From: Channallabes apus
Taxonomy: Eukaryota > Chordata > Actinopteri > Siluriformes > Clariidae
Direction: 5' to 3'
DNA length: 64,000 nucleotides
NCBI GenBank assembly: GCA_030522415.1
Contig: CM060107.1
Coordinates: 21,922,071-21,986,070 of the forward strand
Below are positions 39,001 through 54,400 of the stretch, one piece after another. A program made the translations under genes and the position numbers. Within the stretch, counting starts at the first letter, position 1; every line of letters begins with the position of its first letter. Below the pieces are notes generated by a model. It searched no databases and had not been told where the DNA came from. It saw only the letters and a program-made list of their open reading frames with translations.

Positions 39001-42000
39001 TCAAAGACAATGTCCTTGGGAAGGCCATGGAGCTTGAAGACATGAAGGAAGTCTTGACAGGGGTATGAAGTTTTTTTTGTTAAATTTCTTTAATTTTTGT
39101 GAAGCTGCTTTGAGACAATGACCATTGTTAAAAGCGCTATATAAATAAAATTGAATTGAATTGAATTGAAGTGGGCTGCCTTGGAGAACCGGTCAACTAT
39201 GGTCATGATACAGGTGTGGCCGTCGGAGATGGGTAATGCTGGAGCGTTGGTGTGCTTGTACCTTAAGCAGATGTCACATGCTGCCATAAAACTGGACACA
39301 TCCTCCTTCACCGTTGGCCACCAAAAACGTTGTTGGACCTGAGACAGGGTGCGAGTAGCACCAGGATGGCAGGAGAGCTTGGAGCTGTGCCCCCATTGCA
39401 GGACCTGGGATCGTAGGGTACGGGGTACAAAGAGGCGATTTGTGGGTACATTACTGGGCCCTGGTTCATGGGATAGGGCCTGCTTGACCTTGGATTCAAT
39501 GTCCAGCTCGACAGCTGCAAGCAAGCAGGGGGAAGGGAGAATAGTGTCACAGGCAGTGAAGTCTTGGGTAGGAGAAAACTGTCTGGAAAGGGCATCAGGT
39601 TTGGAATTCTTGGACTCAGGGCGATAGGAGAGGGTGAAGTTAAACCTGGCGAAAAATAGCGATCACCGCGCCTGGCGGGAGTTGAGTTGAGCACCTCGTA
39701 GGTACTCAAGGTTCTTGTGGTCGGTCCAAACCAGGAACGGGACCTCAGATCCCTCTAACCAATGTCTCCATTCTTCCAGGGCCAGCTTGATGGCTAGGAG
39801 CTCTCGGTCACCGATGCCATAGTTTGCTTTGGCAGGGGTTAGGCGGCGCAAAAAAAAGGAACAGGGATGCAGCTTATTGTCGTGGCCTGACCTCTGGGAG
39901 AGTACACCTCCTACCCCAGAGATGGAGGCATCAACCTCAACAACAAATTAGTGTGACGGATCAGGCGTGATGAGGATAGGGGCTGACGTGAACCGTCTCT
40001 TGAGCTCCAAGAAGGCTTTCTTGGTCTCCTGATTCCAACAAAATGGTGTCTTGGGGGAGGTCAGGGTTGTTAAGGGACTAGCGATGGAGCTATAGCCGCG
40101 GATGAAGCGGCAGTAAAAGTTTGCAAATCCTAGGAACCTTTGAAGTTCCTGTCGTGAGGTGGGCGTCGGCCAGTCTATAACTGCTTGGCGGCCTCCATCT
40201 GGATGCCTGAAGGGCTTATGACGAACCCAAGAAACGTGGTTGATGTAGTGTGGAAATCACATTTCTCAGCTTTGACGAACAAGTTGTTCTCCAAGAGTCT
40301 TTGTAGCACCTGTCACACATGACACTGGTGTTCTTCCAAATCTCTGGAGAATACCAAGATGTCATCCAGTAGACGAACAAAAATGAGTTTAGGAAATCCC
40401 TGAGGACATCATTGACTAGGGCCTGGAAGACTGCTGGGGCATTAGTTAGGCCAAACGGGACAACTAAATACTTGTAGTGGCCTGTTGGGGTGTTGAAGGC
40501 CGTCTTCCATTCATCACCTTCTCGAATACGGATAAGGGTATGCGTTGCGTAGATCCAGCTTGGTGAAAAGCCTGGCTCCTTGGAGAACTTCGAAGGCGGT
40601 GGTCATCAGTGGAAGGGGGTACCGATTCTTAATTGTGATCTCATTTAGGCCCCTATAATCAATGCAGTGGCGGAGGGACCCGTCTTTTTTACCCACGAAG
40701 AAGAACCCAGCCCCTGCCGGGGAGGAGGACAGATGAATAATCCCAGCCGCGAGGGACTCCATGATATAGTGTTCCATGGCCTCACGTTCCTTCGATAACA
40801 GGGAATAAAGGCGGCCCTTGGGAGGAGTGGTGCCCGGAAGCAGGTCTTTGGCACATTCATAAGGTCAGTGGGGGGGGAGAGAAGTGGCGCGGGATTTGCT
40901 AAAAACCATCTTGAGGTCGTGATAGTCAGTGGGCACATTGGTGAGGTCCAGCAGCTGCTCCGGGGTGACAGGATTGAGGCATGGCGTGGCAGCGGCTCGC
41001 AAGCAGGTCATGGAACAGGAAGGGCTCCAGGCGGTAATGGCGTTCCTGGCCCAATCAACATGTGGGTTATGGCGGATCAACCAAGGCAGGCCCAGGACGA
41101 CTGTGGCATGGGATCCTTCCATGATGAACAGGGAGATCTGTTCAAAGTGATTCCCCAAGGTCCGCAGGCCTAGAACCGGTGTTTTATGGGTGATAACATG
41201 AAGGTGGCTCCCATCAATGGCTTGGACCTTGAGGTGGGTCTCCAAGGGCAGGAAGGGGATTCCCAGGGCCTTGGCTGAGGCTGCATTTATTAGATTTTGG
41301 TCAGAGCCTGAATCGATTAATGTCTTCACCAGGTGAGACTGCTGTTCGTGGATAAGGAATACCAGGAGTAGTCGACGCTGTTCAGGAGAACCTCTTGAAG
41401 TAGCACCTTCTAGTGTTCCCAGTCGAACTTGAGGGTTCCTCCTCTTTACTGGACAGACCTTAAGTAGATGATCGGGCCTTCCGCAGTAGAAACAGGCCTC
41501 TTCCACTCTGCGTCGTCGTCGTTCCTCAGGAGGGATGCGGGTCCTGTCCAAATGCATGGGTTCATCCTGGGTGTTGGCTCGTGGAGAGGAGGGTCGAGGG
41601 AGAAATCTGGGTGGAGAAGCCCAGGTAGATCTACGAAGGCAGAGGCATGAATCAACTCGACCGGCCAAGTCTATAAGGCCCTGGAGAGATGAAGGTAGCT
41701 CTTGGGGGGACCAGCTCATCTTTGAGTGCCTCTGTTAGGCCTTCCAGAAACACGTCACACAGGGCTTGGTCATTCCACCCGCTGGAGAGCGCCAGGGTCT
41801 GGAATTCGATGGCGTAGTCGTAAGCCGAGCACGTGCCTTGTTTTAGTCTCAGCAGCTTACGTCCAGCTTCTCTTCCATGATATGAACGGTCGAACACCCT
41901 CTTCATTTCCTGGGCGAAGCTCTGGTAATTGGAGCAGCAAGGGTCGGGGGGCATCCCAGAGCGCAGTACTCCATTCCCGGGCTCGTCCGGTGAGAAGAGT

Positions 42001-45000
42001 GATGACGTATGCCACTTTGGAGCGTTCAGTGGTGAAAGTGGAGGATTGGAGTTCAAAGATCAGTGAGCACTGGGAGAGAAAGGAGCGACAGGTACCTGGA
42101 TCTCCTTCGTATGAGGCGTGGCTCTCGTTGCTTACTAGAGACTCCATCTTGTGCTAGAGAGAGTCGGAGCCTTTGAAGCTGGTTTGTGACGTCAGCAAGC
42201 AACTGCTTAGTAGTGAGCAGTTCCTGTTGATGTGCTCCGAGCAGAGCGCCCTGGCTCTGATGTCATGCGGTCAAAATCCACTGGATCCATGGCGTGGCTG
42301 GATTATTCTGTCAAGGGTTGATCCGGAACGTGATGGATCCACACGCAGGAAGATGACGGCAGACAGAGGGGGCGTGGTTGGGGAACGGATGCAAGGTCGG
42401 AACAAAAAGTCAGGTGGCAAGGCGTCAGAACAAAAACGTAAGGCGGGAGGCGTGGTCAAAAGGGAGAGCGGCGATTCGGGAACCGGGAGATCAAAGAGCG
42501 AGGAGTTTAATCCAAAAGCATAGATGAGGAGCCGAAAACCAGAAGAGGAAGCATGGGGTCAAAATCGGGAGATCCAAGAGCGAGGCAAACAAATCCGAGA
42601 CGAGAAACTGAAAGCGAAAACGAGAAACGAAGCGAGCTTGGAAACGTGAAATCCGAGGAGAAAAGAAACGCGAGAAAATCGAGGTACGAAAACACACAAA
42701 AATCCAGTCACTGCATCAGAGCCAGTTATATCTTACATGATTATTTCTTGCTCGTATCCTATGGAAATACAAGGTTTTGGAAAAGGAATGAAACTGACAT
42801 TGGTAAATTTGCCACAATATATCATACGAATATGTGGAAGATTGAGTTTCAAATGCTTAGTTGTACACCCTTAAGCCTTTAAACATTCACATACACAGGT
42901 CTGTGTTTTTGAGGTGTAATGTTAAAACTGAATAGATTAAACTACTGTATTATTCGACTAATATCTGGTGATGTCATCATAATGCAATGAATAACCATAA
43001 ACATTTATCCCATGGTGCTTAAGCAGTGCAGTAATAAAAGGTCTGCGGAATACATATGTGCTAAACATGATATTTCAAGTTTTTTAGTTTTAGTTTATTA
43101 TTTTTTTACACTTTAAACCTTTTTCTGTACTTTAACAATTAATTTTTTTTTTTCTGTAACAGAAAAATTTGGGAAAAGGAAAAGGGATTTGCATACTACC
43201 AATACTATAAAACTAATGAATTTGCCATTTACGTAAATAGGGTCAAATTCTTTAAACATTTGTACTCAAAACAAATATCTTCCATCAATCAGTCACATTG
43301 TCATTATGCGCACGTGAAATGCAAAACAGAAGAAACTAGATCTTAACAAACATTTTCTAGCACAAGCATGTTAGAGAACTTTTATCTCATGTGATTGCTT
43401 TGTGACAGCAGATGGCGCTGTTGACCTTCATTTGGCTCCAGCTGACATCAAGCATGATTAAGGTTTTCTCCTTCAGGTTACCTGCTTCTTTCCTTCAAAG
43501 TCTTCATCTACAGTATGTACTTATTGTTTACCTAAAGGCATAATACTGCAATCAATCTGTTCAGATAAGTAACTCAGTTTAATCAGGAGGGACCTGGTTA
43601 GCCCTTAATCATAGATACTCCACCACAATCTTTTTTTATTGTCACTCATGATGTTTCACTAAAAGGCATACGTCACACTCATTTACTGACCCACTTTAAA
43701 CTGAATGATGACTGCAGCTCTCTGTCTCACACTGCAGAACTGATCTGACTGATAGCTGTATTGGCTTGACTTAAATCAAGTTCATCAATGCTCCAAATTA
43801 CTAACCTGAAGTTGAAGTTTGACCATCTGTAAGTATGCTCTGAAAGAGAGAAGAAGCAAAACACAAATAAAGCTTAATATAATGATCCAGAATACCAGTG
43901 AGAGTAATAAAATAAGCTTGAGGACTGAATTACATTTTTAAATAATAATTATTAGTCAATTTTATTATATTAATTATTATTAATGATTAATTATTGATTA
44001 TTATATAAATACAAATATAATAATTGGAATTTATATAACATATATGAAATATATAAAAAATATTCCATCATGTTAACTATTGTTTAGTATGCAGCTAGGG
44101 TATAGTGATTTATACATTGCAATTTACTAGAAAGCACCTGTATTTGCTATCAGTATTTGTGCAATCGGTATTTGCTATTTGACTCCCAGCAGAAACACTA
44201 AAAAAACAGGCTGAAAAAACAGGCTGGTTAGTTTTGACTAAATTTTATTATTTTTTTTTTTTTAGTTTTGTCGGACGAGCAACTATAATCCACAAAAAAA
44301 ATAAAAGTGTGCAGCGCGACACAATTATGTTCTTGTAATAAAACAGAGTTCTGAAATAATTTATACATTTCTTATTATACAACCGTTAGGTTTAACTGAG
44401 TAATCTGGTTCTGACCAAATAATCTGGACTGTTTGTATAAAAGCATTAGCAAACTCAAAATCGTTGTGCTAGATTTCATCATGGCTGTGATGTCTTCCGC
44501 ACTCATTCTGCACCCTTGTGCTTATAACTGCATCCCAGCCATGCTGATAACCAGCACAACAACACTCCATTAGTGTGATATTGCGAAATAAAATTTATAT
44601 TTCACTCTATTTCGACATCATAGTAGTAGTTTATCAGCACCAAAACTTTAGTTACAAATAGCAAGCTAAAGTGCCCATTGAAAACTGCCCATTGATGGTG
44701 CTCATTTGCAAACCATATAAAATACAATATTCATGATACTACAGTACATGTTGTGCAGTCTAGTCCAACAGGATATAAGCTAGACATAACACTTTGTTTT
44801 CTAAAGATGACAAATAACGCAGTATCATTTAGTGGTTTTAAGAACAGAACTGCATATTTGCTAATAATATCTGATCACATTATAGGCAAATACATATCTA
44901 CTGACTGGAAAGATAAGATTATCTTGAAATTTCTAAATCTCCTTATGTATTCTCCTTTTATTATAATTTTAACTTGCTGGTTCATTCTCTCCATTACTAT

Positions 45001-46296
45001 TAACTTTGCTGAAGCACCTTATGCACAGTTTAGTTCCCGCCTGTATATACAATCAAAAAGCAGCATATTATTTAAAAGACCACAAAAAAAAAAACTTCTG
45101 GGTTTTGCATGCATGACATAAGAAGCCGTTGAGGCAAAGTCCTCAGTAGGAATGTGGATGATTGTGGAGACTGGTAAAAAAGAAAAAAAGAAAAACTATG
45201 CAGCTAATTTCCTTTAAAAACTGTTGTAATTGTACCTGAGACTACACGGTAAGCAAATGGTCATACCTTCCATTACTGATTTTGCTTCATTACTTTGTTG
45301 AATTATTGTTTACTGCTTGTTATAGTTCTTTTTTGAATGTACTGTAGGAACTTTCTGAAGACATACTTGTTCTACAGCGGTTATTTGCATGTGCCTTACA
45401 TTTTTGCACAGTACTGTACTGTACTATATACATTTGAGTTTGAAACTCAAGCTACTCTCAACTCAAGCTTTTCTGTCATTCCACCTACTTTACCACATCA
45501 CATTTATTTCCGACCACAAACAAAAGTTCAAACAAAAAAACTTGATTTGCTCCCAGTCCAAAAAGCAAACTCTCTGCATTATCCAACAAATTACACCTAA
45601 ATCAACTAGAACCTTAAACAAAACCTATAATTCGGTAATTTAAAAAGGTTCAACAAATCATCAAAAGTCCAATCAACCTAAATTAAACTTCAAAAGAATG
45701 CTCATGAACAGCATTACAGTTTATCTAGGTGAAGCCAGCATTGAAGTGGACTTTTCTGTTAACCACAACTTTCATCTTGTTTACCAATCACCAGTCACAG
45801 CGAACAAGTTGGTTGAAAGCGACTAGGTGTTTTTCAGCAACAATTAAATCCAGTGTCCCTTTTACAGATGTAACAATTTTTTAAAGATTGTTTTTTTAAA
45901 TTATGACAGGACAAATGAAAAAAAAAACCTTTGTGATCACATCAAAGTTTACATAAAGGTTTTTCTGTCATTTGTACCAATCTCGTCTAGTTAAACCAGT
46001 GGTTTAATCCACACCCATTGATGCTTTGAAAGGTATAAAAATGTAGTTGATATATTTTACATTACATCATTAGTGCAGGGTGGCACGGTGGTGTAGTGGT
46101 TAGCACTGTCGCCTTGCACCTCCAGGGTCCGGGTTCGATTCCTGGCCAGGCTCGATTCTCGTCTCTGTGTGCATGGAGTTTGCATGTTCTCCCCGTGCTT
46201 GGTGGGTTTCCTCCGGGTACTCCGGTTTCCTCCCACAGTCCAAAGACATGCAGATTAGGCTAATTGGCGTTCCCAAATTGACCATAGTGTGTGAAT

Positions 46297-46363
<67 letters not shown>

Positions 46364-49300
46364 CTGCGATGGATTGGCACGCTGTCTAGGGTGTACCATG
46401 CCTTGTGCCCTGAGTCTCCTGGGATAGGCTCCAGGTCCCCGCGACCCTAATACAGGATAAAGCGGTATAGAAGATGAATGAATGAATGAATCATTAGTGC
46501 AGACAAAATTGAAGAGGAAATTAATATCAGATAAAACAACCAACACAACACATTAATCAAACTTATGATTTTTTAAATGTCTTGCTTAAGAAAACAGATC
46601 CAATTTAGTTGCTGTGAGGCACTGTTCAGTTACACACTACTGAAGCAACAAAAATGTTTAGGACATACTGTAATATTAAAAAATCATGATGAATTTTAAT
46701 GCTGATATACAGTATAACAGCTTCATTGTTATAAACAACATAGACCTATTATTTGGCTTTAATCATTAATGGGAAATTGAAGAGAAAGGCATTTTAAAAG
46801 CATGCCAGTGTCTCAATGAGCTGATTATTTACTAGACTGGTAAATATTAAACAAAGTCCACTATCACATTCAGGTCTGTTAGTCTTTTTTTCTGTAGAAC
46901 AATCAGAGTGAAGCTTTTTTTTTTTTTTTTAACTGAATATTAGCTTCATTCCGGACTCTACACAATGGGTGTGTAGCCTCGGCTTGGCATACAGGGAGCA
47001 GGAAGAGCACCCTACTAATACCACAATTGCCACTTCCCACGGTGACTGTTCTCAAAGGGCCTTGCGTTGCTGCCGACCCTCCTGACCCTTTTCCACTGCT
47101 CTGCCCTGTCTCAAACTCAATGCTCTATTCTTTATGAAGGTCACAGAACACACTGCATGCAATGTTGGTGCATGTATATATAGCATTTTCGATAAACACA
47201 TTTCCATAACTTTTTCATGACTTCTTCAAGAATTCTGAAAAAAAGTTTCAAGAACAAAAAGGGTTTTTTTGTTCTGCCCAGTCAGGAAAAGTGAGCTAAG
47301 GTGTTTCATGATCATCACTGCATGACATGATTACATGTAGCTCGTGTCTGTATAATTTTACATAGATTTATATATATATATTTTTTTTTTGTTTAAACAC
47401 AAATATTTAAATAACGTTCAGGTTTACTTAACATCTAGTTTAATAAGGGTGAGTTGGACAGCCTGGTAAGCAGACTAGCTAGTCTGTTCTACTCATGAAA
47501 ACAATTTATACTCATTAATTTATCCCTTACTATGAAGAGCAATTTCTTTAAAATTATGTAGTAAAATTAATTAATCTTCACAGTGAACATACAGTAGCTC
47601 ACTGTGAACTGACATACCTGGGTCTGATTGCCTAGCAATTTGAAATGTCCTTTATAGAATGTAATAAATTATTCATTTTGGTTCAAGTATAGTGACAAAT
47701 CAATTAATTAAAAATTTTATTGTGAAATTATTTCATCTTTATTGTGAGTGTACAAGTCTGTCACTGTAATTGTTACATGTGTATCAATGTCCTTTCTATT
47801 TCAAAAGTAAGATACAGTAACTCTAAATATTAATAGAGAAATTCTACGGAATTAACCATGTATAATTGTTAAAAGCTTAATAATAAAAATAAATATATCA
47901 ATAATAATAATATAGTTTCACTCACACACTACGGGTAATTTGAGAACACAAATTAGCCTAATCTTCATGAGGAAACCCACCAAGTATAGGGAGAACATGC
48001 AAACTCCATGAACACAGAGGTAGGACTCAAACATGGCCGGGAATCGAATCCGGATGCTGGAGGTGCAAGGCGACAGAGCTAACCACTAAGCCACTGTGCT
48101 GCCTTTTTTCTTAAATTACGTTTAAATAAATTTATTTTTATATGGCCTTATGCTTTATATAATCTCTTGATACGTGCTAGATTTTGCACATTTTTATGTA
48201 AACAATTATAAAAGCATTTACCTTTTATTCTCATATACAGATACAGAGAACTGTTGCTTGTGTGCTTTGTTACTTAGCTATTTGTCAAGTTGTTTTACTT
48301 ATGTAGGAGCACAGGGAACCTTATGAGTCGATCATGCATAGTGGCCACTATACAGTACAAGCTTCTGGAGGTACAGTAGTGTTATGATGTATGGTTGCTT
48401 CACTTGGTCTGGTCTAGCCTCAGCAAGCTTATGTGGCAAAAAAATGAAGTCAGCTGTCCTCATGTGTACATGTGTATACTGAATGAGCGGGTTATCACAT
48501 AACTGGATTTTTTTTTCTTCCCTGATGGCATATTCCAGCACTTAAACTTTGAAAAAGTTATTCTGTGAGCATGAGGAATCAATTTCACATATGAACTGAC
48601 CACCATACACCAAAATCGAAGCTAAATGGTTGGGACTATAATAGTTCCGTCTATACTAGATATTACGTATACAGTGATACCTGGGAATAAAAATTTTATC
48701 CCGTCCAGAGGCGAGTTCTTATGGTGAAAATTCGCATTGTGAAAAGCGTTTTTCCATAGGAAGTAATGTAAATGCAGATAATCCGCTCCAGCCACCCAAA
48801 ATATTACCAACATTACCAATTTCCAACACTATAATCATATTTTTGAATATTAAAGCAATCAAAACATTTAGAAAAGACATGTAAATACGGTAAATTATCA
48901 ATTAAACCTTACCTAATTAAACCCTAATTTATGATTCCTCTTGGCACCAACTGCTTTAAAAACAAAACTGAAAGTGGCTCCTTTTTATTCTTGCTAACAT
49001 CCTTGCTAACATTCTTGGAACCCATAGTGCTATATTTTCACTAAATCTTGCACAAACTGCAAAAAAAAAAATGTAAACTTGCTTGGCTTGGCTTTCCACT
49101 GACAAACATTTTATGCAGGGCTATATTACTTCCCTGGAATGGTGCTCACTGTATGTTAAGTTATCTATTGATTAGATTATTATCAGATCACAAGGTTTAA
49201 AATTTGTGTTCCCTCGCTCATGAAACTTTAATTTCATGATGATTAAACAATATCTAAATAATATTGTAATGGCCCACGAAAAATATATATGATAAATGTA

Positions 49301-51398
49301 CATTTTGTTAACAAATTAAAAGCTAGACAAGACTGGACAGCTAGACGAAGCTGGACAAAGGACTGGTTATTTGCATAAAAGTATTTTCCCCCAAACACCT
49401 TTACGCACAAAAGGAACAAAATAATTATAAGAGACATGTTGCACACTGCCACTGTAGTCTTTTAAAGTTTTACTAGAATGACTGATTGAATGACAGATTA
49501 GCTAGAATAGTTTGCATGTTTAGGGGGAAAACACGAACAAAGCTTGTATTATAACACTAAAATACTTTACTTAGGAATCAGACATGCAGTACATTATCAG
49601 CGGCTTTACAGACACCTTGTATTGCATTCATGTACCATCTAAATATTTTTTTAAAGAAAATATTGACTAATTTATTTTTGACCTTGAGCCCTAGGTTGAA
49701 AATAGCTGGCAGGCTGGATCAAATTGCTCAGACAGACACTGGACAATTACTATTGTGTAGGTATACAGTAGTTAATAGTAGCTTAAAGGTAAACAATTGA
49801 ATATAAAATACATGCAATTATTTCCCTATTTACCATACAAATAAATATAAAACAACACTTACATTTACTCTTCTATCTCCACACACATCTACTGACATTA
49901 CAATAATTAGCTTTATGCAGCTATAAAGAAAACTGGATCTCCATTTGTCTGCTGATTAAAGGTGGGATTTTTTGTTCAAACTGTTTGGCCAAACTGTTTT
50001 TTTTTTTGTCCAGAGACAAAACTGTAAGTTTTATGCTTAGACCCCCAATCCCCACCCCTATACTGTACATACCCAACTACAACTAGGAAGTACTGTATGC
50101 ACAGAGTAGTTACTGTAAAGACTATGACCTATTGTTTTCAGTAAAAGCTTTTGTATGGTAATAGTGTCACGTTTTTACACCATTGCAGCAAGAAGATGAT
50201 ATAGAAAGTAATATTAATGTCATCATCTTCTACAAAACACTGAAAACTCCACTGAATACGTTTAAGATCTCCCATCATGCTCATTCAAAAAACTTTTCTG
50301 ACCACATTTCTTCAAGCCACTAAATTGACTCTTCTGAAAAAGAGTAACATCTTTGCCACAACCACAGGACATGATTGTTAATTAAGAAGCTAGTCACAAC
50401 AACAGTAATGATTAAATGATGTGTTTTCAGCAGAAACATATTCATATCTGCAGTAATTATATAAAGGATAATTACCTATAAGCTTAATTAAATCCAAAAG
50501 GTGACTTTTTTGGACAGGCAGAGTATACTTTTTTTAATCCTTTTTCATGGATGGATCAGTTACGGGCACACACCCAAATCTTTTTTCGCCCCTTGCTCAC
50601 TCCAAAGGCTCTCTTGGCTGCTATATCTAGCATGGCTGGTGGATGATAATTGTTAACGAATCACTCACTTTCTCAAGCGAAATGTAAAGCTTAGCTTGAG
50701 GTCCATAGTTTGGGAGTGAGAAGAATGCGTGGTGGATGCTTAAATTGAGAATGGCATAGGAGCGGGGTGATGCCATGCACCTCAGGGACTATAAAGGCGC
50801 ATGGATTGAGCACCGGCGTTTGATTGCCACATTGGAGACAGCTGCTACGAACAGCATGAGCATGATGAGATAATAAATATACATCCCATTGAATAATGAA
50901 CTGCTATCAAGAACCCAAAATCAGTGGTTTGTATTGGCCATCTTATTTGCTTAATTTGGGTGTGTGTGGTATACAGGGCATGACATTAACTTTTTTGCTC
51001 ACTGGCAAATGTGGCTAGTGGATTTCCGGAGTCACTAGCCATTCAGCCTTTTTACTAGCCACAATTTTGTTACCATAAAATCTCAGTTTTTCCTTCACCA
51101 TGATACGTTAATGTTTGTTATATCTAAATTTACTTATAAATGACAGCATACACTGTATCACTATAGTAGCAGTCAAGTATTCAGTACTGTTAAGATAGCT
51201 CCCAATATAAAAACATGCAAACATGAACAGTATATTCTGTTTATTGAACTTAAATTCAAGCCTCTTACGACATGAATTGAAAACTCAGAACATTTATCAT
51301 TTTTGTGTGTTATTATGTGTACTATTATCAGGTATTATTATTTATCAGAATTCTGAGTTAAAACAATGGATGCACACACCAAACAGGAAGTAAAAGCA

Positions 51399-51437
<39 letters not shown>

Positions 51438-54400
51438 CTTAGTGATGAGAAGTTCGAATCATTTTAGTTACTCTTCAAAATGAACAAATCTTTTTTTGAG
51501 TCATTTCATTCATTTGATTAAAATGTTGCATTTTCAATAAAAATACCCCCAATACGTCTACATACACAAATTTTGGCTATAGTCCCAGTTATGAAAATAT
51601 TACAATGCAACTAAGGACATATTATAATAAACAGAATGAGTAACTCACCTCTCATATTTTCTAGTCGTTCGTTCTTTTGAATCTATTACACCGCATAGCG
51701 TCTATGGGAGTCACGTGACAAAAGAACGAACGACTCGAGACCTGAATATAACGTGGAGGTTTTGCGATGCTTTGCGCATGCGCGCCCAGTAGAAAATGAA
51801 CGCATCACTCTCCGAGATACTCATTCATCTGAGTCATGTTAAAGAGTCGTTCAAAAAGAACGAATTGTTCATAAATGACCCGTGTGTGCAATGCACGTGT
51901 GAACATGTGTAGAGAGAGGCATTAAATGTCCTCATTACATTCATGCGCATTTTATGCGTGTAATATTACGTTGCAATGCGTTTATTATATCAGATGCCTT
52001 TAGAGAAAACTACAACAAAAATATATTTTCATACCAAATAATAAACTACCCAGCAAAGTGGCTAGTGAGACTAAAGTTATTACACGCCACAGCCGAATTT
52101 TACCCGCATTTGGCGGGTACCAAAACCCTGGTGGTATTAACTGAAAGGTCAGGGCATGAACCCCATTGAGTAAATAAGCCGTATGAATTAAGCATATAAG
52201 GGTGGTTTAATATTTGTTTCTTGTGTTCTCTAATTGTATCAGCTATTACAGGCAGATGCTCAGCGCTGGTATTCTCTCCGATATGCCGATAATTAAACCG
52301 ATTGTTTTTCAAAAACAGAAGCACTAATGTAATATGGTATTTCATTAAAAATAGCATCCTCAAGCATTAAACTCAAAATATCACTTGTGCTATTGGTTTT
52401 ATATGTACATGATTTTAAGGCATTGTGTGAATTTGGTGTAGTCCCTAACTTGCAATGATGAAAAAGGAGAGGTTTTGTATATGGGCTTGTTAATGCATAA
52501 CACATTACGTAGGTGATGGAGCAGTCATTTCCTCAATTCCTGGTATGTGCTAACCTATGTGCATCAATGCAAATCTGTCTAAAATATCTTCCTGTGTTTC
52601 AGGCCAATTTCCTTATTTATTACTGAATCAATTGGGATTGGGTATATTTAACACAGACAAATATTAATGTTTGTAATATTTGTCTTAGGAATCCTAGCAT
52701 TTATAAAATTAGCTTTGCCAAATTCTTTTTTTGTTTGTTTATAGAGAGAGAGAGAGAGAGAGAGTGTGTGTGTGAAGAATAGGCACAGAACAGGACAGTG
52801 CAGTTCTTAGTTCTTCTTCAAGATTTTTTTAAATACGTGTTCTTAGTGTTTTGTTGAAGTGGAATTAGATGTTGGTTCTTTAAAAACACAGAATCTTCCA
52901 GCATTGCCCTGTGGGACCTTAGGCTCTGAGATGAAATCACATCCCTACTACACAAGGCTGCATCAACAACAAAAAAATCATTGGGAAGGTGCTAGAGACT
53001 GATTCTCACATTACATTTTTGTGTCATCTTTACAAACAAGGTCAACCACAATGATGAGACAGAACATCACATCATTATTTATAAATTAGTCAACGGTGGG
53101 TAAACTGACTTTAATCTCCACAAGGTTGCACATTCTAATCAGGGAACAGGTTCCAACCAAGGATTCTGAAAAAAACCTACTATGTAGCTGAAATTTTGTT
53201 CCAACTTCCTGGAAGAAGTCAATACAGGTAATCCAATGGCATGCTATTCAGTGCCACTTTATTTATAGATAATCAGAATGCTTCCTGGAGAAATCCACAC
53301 CACCACTTTAATTTGTCCCTCCAGAAGCATGCAACACTCCCAACAATTATGTACATAACAAACCTGTCAAACCTGTACAATACAATACAGTACAATGGTG
53401 GTGTAAACGTAAATAGAAACTTGACACGAGATGAGTTTGCTTACATATTCATTTTCACTTAGCACATGCGTGTCCATAAATGGGTGTCCACTAACTTTTG
53501 GCCATATAGTGTATATTTAACAAAACAAATAGTTGTCACAATTATTAAACCCTGCATGTACAACCTTATATATCTTTTGCTTGAACATATAAGGACTGCA
53601 TTTTGTTTTAAAATATTAAATGACGTCAGGGTAAACAAATCAAGGAATCAGACAGCATGTTTTAATACACATTCAAATTCAAATTTTATTAGTCACATAC
53701 ACAATCATACACAGTATAATATGCAGTGAAATGCTTTTATACGACCGCCAGTGACCTTAAAAAAAAAAGAAAATAAAATCTTGTACGTAAAATAAATAAT
53801 CAATAAAAAGGAAATACTAAAGAAATAATTTTAACTAGTAAAATTTGTAAAATTAACTGTGCATAAGGGCATAATAAAATATTGCAAAAATATAGAAATA
53901 TGGTATTAAAGTGTCAGTGGTTGTGCAAATATGCATGAAAGGTGACATGTGCAATTGTCCAGATGTGTGAGTATTTAGTGCAAGTGTGTATGAATGTGTC
54001 CATGATTGTCCAGTCCAATGTCTCCAGATCCTTAGTGGAACTCTTGGGGGTTCAACGTTTCCTGTTAACCCCATAGGTTTTCAATGAAATTTACAGTAGG
54101 TCAGATGACTTCCAGATGATAGCCCTATCAATGGACTGATCATCTGGTCTTCTACTGAAATATACCCAAATTATTGTTCTTCACAGACAAAGCCAAATTT
54201 ACATCAAAAATGTCCTTGTATTTTTTGTAAGTCCTAACAATGTTATTAGTGTCTCATGTCTCATAGATCTGCCCCAGATCATCACAGATCCTCTATCAAA
54301 TTTAAGAGTGGATTAAGTTCTTTGCTGTATAACTGTATTTCTATGCCAAACCAACACTGAGTGTAAGTTGTCAGAAACTAATTTTCTGGTCTCATCTGAC

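Larger units (their letters stand above)
38352..42700 (-). mobile_element. Ty3/gypsy-type LTR retrotransposon, degraded
   Basis: Minus-strand order is gag, protease, reverse transcriptase, RNase H and integrase, the Ty3/gypsy order. There is no envelope-like frame. The polypurine tract (run of 16 G on the minus strand, 38357-38372) is followed by TGTCATGATTCA at 38352, a likely start of the 3' LTR. I cannot find a second LTR copy, so both LTRs appear lost or unrecognisable. The element lies in the receptor intron between exon 'l' and the 34-nt exon. Confidence 0.82.

Noticed and set aside
41726..42157. Plus-strand 143-residue frame over the gypsy gag
   Set aside because: Antisense to gag motifs on the minus strand.
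44753..45121. 122-residue plus-strand frame with a hydrophobic stretch
   Set aside because: It has no domain resemblance, splice or promoter context, and its composition follows AT-rich intron sequence. Likely chance.
46080..46140. tRNA-like sequence with A and B boxes
   Set aside because: It is the head of a SINE. I did not find a cloverleaf-forming functional tRNA gene in the window.
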